Below, piece by piece: positions 60,397-64,000 of a stretch of 64,000 nt of DNA. How positions within the stretch are numbered: position 1 is the first letter of the stretch; every line of letters starts with the position of its first letter. The notes under the pieces were generated by a model. That model made no database searches, was not told where the DNA came from, and worked only from the letters and a program-made list of their open reading frames with translations. The stretch lies in assembly GCA_029851415.1 (NCBI GenBank), contig CM056742.1, forward strand, positions 100,670,976-100,734,975, given 5' to 3'. Made by a program: the position numbers and the translations under genes. This DNA is from Eretmocerus hayati (Eukaryota; Arthropoda; Insecta; Hymenoptera; Aphelinidae).

Positions 60397-60847
60397 GGGT
60401 AGTACCCGCACTTTCAAATAAATATGTTTCGCGTCGCAAGAGTTAGCTAGAATTGAAGCTAAAACTCTGAGTTCTCCATATCTACCAAGAAAAAAGGAGG
60501 TTGCCGATATAAATTCTGAGGAAAAAGCATCGGCATCTGACGCGCTTATACACGCGGTCTTATGGGAGCGTCACTGTTTATACCTGCTCATGCGGAAATA
60601 AATATGTTGAGTTCTGTAAAATTTTAATATACGTATAAATGCGGTCTTGGCAATTCTCTTGCCAGCAGCAGAAATGTGGCTGGCCGACCAAAATCTTGAG
60701 CAAATTGATTCCAAAGTCGGCCGGTGGGGCATTTTCGGGTTCAACGCCATGCTTTGTGGTATGCGTCGTCTGCTCCGCTCCCGCGGCAACGCTATACTCG
60801 AGCTCCGGCGCCCTCTCATTGATACGGGCCTGCACGCGGGTACTACC
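60397..60847. mobile_element. Possible PIF/Harbinger-type MITE (451 bp)
   Basis: Ends GGGTAGTACCCGC and GCGGGTACTACC are inverted over 12 bp and flanked by TTA on both sides, fitting the TTA duplication of PIF/Harbinger elements. Inside, AAATAAATATGTT occurs twice (60,417 and 60,595). The overlapping frames of 70-109 codons at 60,570-60,976 are probably shadows; none has a known motif. Confidence 0.45.
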
Positions 60848-60998
60848 TTAAATACCGGGTGGAAGCTGTGTTCAGAAATTACTCGAGGAAAATTTGCAAA
60901 AATTCATGAGGATAGCTCTTACTTTCCTCCACCCAAATCCGCTATTTGTTTATTTTCCTCCACTCTTGTTCATTAATAAAAAAATGTTAAACAAAAGC

Positions 60999-61356
60999 CA
61001 CCTTGTAGGCGGAGGTATTGACTCCAACATCCGGAGATGTTCCAAATAATTCCTCCCCGGCCAAATTAATTTTCTCCATGGACTCTTAGAATGTCTGGAA
61101 CGTAATTTGTTCATATGTAGTTATTTAAAAATATCGGAGTAGAGGCGATGCGCCCACTCATGAGGCGCGCATGCGCGGTAGACGTGTTGATCATCCCCAA
61201 AGGCGTCCAATATGTTTTCAATCAACGCCAGATAAACAAATTACGCTCCAGTCGTTCTAAGAGTGGAAGAAATTAATTTGGCCGTGGAGGAATTATTTGA
61301 AACATCTCTGGATGTTGAAGTCAATACCGCCGCTGAGATATCGAGCTTACAAGGGT
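60999..61356. repeat. 358-bp inverted-repeat MITE
   Basis: CACCTTGTAG at the left and CTTACAAGGGTG at the right. Arms pair through GGTATTGACTCCAACATCC, CAAATAATTCCTCC and GGCCAAATTAATTT with their inverses. It ends just before the LTR. Confidence 0.65.
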
Positions 61357-61361
61357 GCTAT

Positions 61362-61638
61362 TGTGTTGGGTTCATCATATGATTACATATATGCGTGCGT
61401 GTGAATGCATGAATGTGTGCGTGGACATGCGCGTATGGCAGTACCCGAGTTGCCGCGGCTGCTGCGCGAGAACAGAGACTTCGCGTCAGCACGCAGCACG
61501 AGTAACATCATATGTACAATCTCTACTGTATCATATTCAACCTCTTCAACATATTAGTTAGTAAAGTGCATAGTTATTAGTACATCACGACTTGTGCTTT
61601 CCTCCACCTAAACACCCACGTCTTTCAAATACGTAACA
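61362..61638 (+). repeat. Probable 5' LTR
   Basis: The right end is set by the primer-binding site: ...CGTAACA, then AG, then TGGCGACG. The left end is inferred at TGTGTTGGG, giving TG...CA borders and about 277 bp. ACATATATG at about 61,386 could be a TATA element. Without the 3' LTR the left border is a guess. Confidence 0.5.
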
Positions 61639-61640
61639 AG

Positions 61641-61653
61641 TGGCGACGAGGAT
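61641..61653 (+). promoter_or_regulatory. Primer-binding site, tRNA-Ser type
   Basis: TGGCGACGAGGAT is complementary to the 3' end of tRNA-Ser (…TCCTCGTCG plus CCA), starting two bases after the LTR. It would prime minus-strand synthesis. Confidence 0.75.
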
Positions 61654-61961
61654 CGTGAATTTCAATTACATCTTCGGAGTGAACAGTGCAAGTCTCGTGT
61701 CGGAGCAAAAGTGTGAGCCGGCGGCCATTAGCGCAGCAGCGTGATCAGCCGCGCACTTGTGCCAATTACAGTGGTGCAGTGCATGTACATTACAGTGCTC
61801 TTACGTTATAGCACGCGTTACAACACATTTCATTCGAATTGTCTCGTATCGACGGTAGTCTCTACGAACAAATTGTGGCTCGCGATTCAGTGCTCTTTTG
61901 AAGTGATACCTCGTGCTCGTGCATTTACATACATTTCGATTTGATTCCAACGAGACGTTGA

Positions 61962-62918
61962 TTGTCCGTTGGTAACCCTCAATTCAAATTCAAGTACTAC
62001 ATAATAGCAGAGGCTGCTACTGCCGCAGCTGCTGCTGCCGCGCAAAATTTGGCGCCTGCAAATCACTTGCAAATACAGCCATTTATGCCTGGCTCATCCA
62101 ACTGGGACAGGTGGATACAGCGTCTTGAGGGTAGTTTTGTAATTATGAAAATTACAAATGAAGAAGAAAAAGTGCCTCTCCTACTACACTACGTCGGCGA
62201 AAAAGTCTACGACACGCTGTGCGACAGTTATGGCAGTGAGGATCCGTACAAGAAAAACTACGCCGCTCTTACCGCCAAATTGAAGGAACTGTTTGCTCCA
62301 GCAACGCTTGAAATTGCGGAGTGCTTCAAATTTCACATGAGGAAGCAGCTGGATGGAGAAGGCGTTCAAGATTTTGCTAACGCAATTACAAAGTTGAGTA
62401 CTACTTGTGATTTTAGTTCGTACTCTCAAAAAGCTTTACGGAATCAATTTGTTCTTGGTCTGCGTAGTAGGCGCATGCAAAGTAAATTGCTCGAGACAGC
62501 TGATCTCACTTTTACTAAAGCGTTACAAATTGCACTCGCGATGGAACTTTCTGAAAAGAAAACTAATACAGTAAATTCAAAGCCCACGTCATCCGTGAAT
62601 TATTTACATGCAAATAAAAATGTGCGCAAGAACCAGAACAAAAATCAACCAAATAATAATACACCTCCGGGTTCGGATTGGAAGCCCGCTACGTCAAACA
62701 ATCGAAGTTCAGCAGATAAAAAGTGCTACCGGTGCGGTTCGCCCGATCATGATGCTCCAGAATGCAGAGTGCCTAGAAGTGTGGAATGTTCGTTCTGCAA
62801 ACGCAAAGGACACTTGGCGAAGGTATGCTTCAAGAAAAAATTCCAGCGTCCGTCTACTACAGGACGAGTACAAACGTTGGAGGAAGATTACAACTTCGAC
62901 TACAATAATGAAATTTAA
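61962..62918 (+). CDS. gag: Gag polyprotein of the Ty3/Gypsy element (no clear start codon)
   Basis: The frame is open from just after a TGA at 61,959 to the TAA at 62,916. No ATG occurs until residue 42 of this frame; the start codon may be lost or non-ATG. Seen: an Ala-rich N terminus, then a capsid-like region (GSSNWDRWIQRLEG, PLLLHYVGEKVYDTL), a basic Asn/Lys-rich linker, and two zinc knuckles of the form C-x2-C-x4-H-x4-C at 62,724-62,765 (CYRCGSPDHDAPEC) and 62,787-62,828 (CSFCKRKGHLAKVC). Family role: particle formation and RNA packaging. It ends at a TAA that is in frame with pol. Confidence 0.8.
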   Translation: MSVGNPQFKFKYYIIAEAATAAAAAAAQNLAPANHLQIQPFMPGSSNWDRWIQRLEGSFVIMKITNEEEKVPLLLHYVGEKVYDTLCDSYGSEDPYKKNYAALTAKLKELFAPATLEIAECFKFHMRKQLDGEGVQDFANAITKLSTTCDFSSYSQKALRNQFVLGLRSRRMQSKLLETADLTFTKALQIALAMELSEKKTNTVNSKPTSSVNYLHANKNVRKNQNKNQPNNNTPPGSDWKPATSNNRSSADKKCYRCGSPDHDAPECRVPRSVECSFCKRKGHLAKVCFKKKFQRPSTTGRVQTLEEDYNFDYNNEI

Positions 62919-64000
62919 GATATTTTACACATCGAGGAGGTTGTTGCTGTAGATGCTGCACCTCAGCTGCCTGAACAGCTGAAGCATCGAGGAAAATTCT
63001 ACACCACCGTCGAAGTCAACCGTCATCGCATCAATTTTGAGGCAGACTCTGGCTCGGCAGTGACCTTGATGGAGGTCAGCCAAGCACAACGACTCTTCAA
63101 GTCATACGAGCTGCGGTCTACAAGTCTTCAGTTGGTGTCGTATTGCGGTACAAACGTTCGAGTGATTGGGTATTTATCTGTGAATGTTATATTTGCGAAT
63201 AGAGAATTTACACTCAATCTTTACATGACTCTGGTCAAACGTTCACCCCTAATGGGACGCGAGTGGATACGTCAATTCATTCGATTCAAAAATTCTTTGC
63301 AACAAATTTTTGCCCCAATTCTTAGTATTGATACTCCAGATGTTCATGCTGAGGATATAGATTTTTTCATCGAGAGCTTATTCAAAAAGTATCAAAACCT
63401 TACTAGCAAAAAGCTTGGTAAAGTCAAAAATTCAAAAGTTAAACTTTCTCTCAAGCCAGGTGCAAAACCAGTGTTTCTCAAGCCACGTCCACTCCCTTTT
63501 AAAATCGTTCCTCTTGTTGACAAGGAGTTGGACAAATTAGAAAGCGAAGAAGTTCACGAAAAAGTTGATTCTTCTGAATGGGGTACACCCATAGTACCTA
63601 TTCTTAAAAGCGACGGCACCGTGCGCATCTGTGGGGATTATAGCGTAACTGTCAATCCTTAATTGAACGTTACAGAACATCCGCTCCCTACATCAGACGA
63701 ACTTTTTACAGATTTAGCCGGTTGTTGCATTTTTGGAAAAATTGATTTGAAATGGGCTTTCTTACAATTAGAAGTAGATGAAGAAAGTTCTAAAATCCTC
63801 ACAATTAATACTCATCGAGGGCTTCACAGGGTACTACGTTTGATGTATGGGGACGCATCTGCGCCGGCCGAATGGCAAAAAGAGATTGAGAGAATTTTAC
63901 ATAAAATCAGAGGGGTAAAATGTCTTTTGGACGACATTAGAATTGCCGCTAGAAATCTACAAGAATTCAAAGAAATTGTTGAAGCGGTGTTTCAAGTTCT
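62919..64000 (+). pseudogene. pol: Pol polyprotein (protease, start of reverse transcriptase), interrupted, partial
   Basis: Same reading frame as Gag, separated only by the TAA at 62,916-62,918. Seen: aspartic protease active site DSGSAVT near 63,044; GREWI near the protease end; then RT motifs LKPGAKPVF, SSEWGTPIVPILKSDG and RICGDYSVTVNP. A second TAA at 63,660-63,662 falls inside the RT. The frame then continues with PLPTSDELF, GKIDLKWAFLQLEVD and LTINTHRGLHR to the window edge. The catalytic YxDD box reads LLDD (63,924-63,935), lacking the tyrosine. The first stop could be a programmed read-through site; the second, within a conserved RT segment, is better explained as a disabling mutation. 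Confidence 0.8.

Larger units (their letters stand above)
61362..64000 (+). mobile_element. Ty3/Gypsy LTR retrotransposon, mag-like, 5' part, decayed
   Basis: Order: probable 5' LTR, primer-binding site, leader, Gag, protease, reverse transcriptase, running off the window. The protease-RT order inside one pol frame, two CCHC knuckles in Gag and a tRNA-Ser primer site agree with the mag lineage of Ty3/Gypsy (family knowledge). Two in-frame TAA stops, no ATG near the expected Gag start and an altered YxDD box indicate an inactive copy. The 3' end and 3' LTR are not visible, so insertion age and target duplication cannot be read. Confidence 0.8.

Noticed and set aside
60570..60976. Overlapping frames of 70-109 codons on both strands
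   Set aside because: All lie over a possible Harbinger-type MITE; none has a start context or known motif.

Overview
This looks like a gene-poor, repeat-dominated stretch of an arthropod genome, most likely an insect. The evidence is short introns (66 to 166 bp, plus one of 383 bp) in a kinesin-6 gene, a mag-lineage Ty3/Gypsy retrotransposon with a tRNA-Ser primer site, and many inverted-repeat (MITE and foldback) elements. I cannot name the species. Only one cellular gene is convincing: a five-exon kinesin-6 (Subito/KIF20-like) motor at 56,627-59,244. Nearly all other short open frames lie in tandem repeats or palindromic elements and are not genes.

Layout: 1-27,513 and 37,875-54,917 are two copies of one giant repetitive element. 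Copy 2 is complete (17.0 kb); copy 1 enters from outside the window. Copy 2 starts TCCCTGCTGCAAAAG and ends in its reverse complement. Inside, in the same order in both copies, are a 55-60 bp-subunit array (A2), a 248-bp array (A1), a nested second giant element, and a right-end block (E). The nested element (47,101-54,301; larger copy 6,145-22,724) has related ends (TCCCTGCTAG/CTAGCAGGGA). Its two arms are satellite-like arrays of about 228-bp (B) and 214-bp (C) monomers. B and C are diverged homologues in opposite orientation, so the element is a giant foldback whose inverted arms are made of tandem repeats. A tRNA-like sequence and a 1.4-kb non-tandem block (D) follow C. B has about 38 monomers in copy 1 and 7 in copy 2.

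Between the two copies lie a CATCC microsatellite, foldbacks rich in GTGCGAGAAG, and an 8.7-kb element with TA flanks and long inverted arms (28,865-37,601). At least five further inverted-repeat elements sit inside it, one of them pogo-like. Copy 2 has also been hit by a 1.76-kb near-perfect palindrome, a 1-kb foldback and a 1.9-kb P/Galileo-like element with a perfect 8-bp target duplication. A short array (F, GTATCTCAT-rich) flanks copy 2 on both sides and appears to be its insertion target.

From 55,316 the satellite stops. The kinesin gene follows, then MITEs, then the 5' part of a Ty3/Gypsy element (LTR, primer site, Gag with two zinc knuckles, protease, start of reverse transcriptase) that carries two in-frame stops and runs off the window. 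The candidate for something undescribed is the TCCCTGCT-ended class of giant elements that carry or generate satellite arrays.
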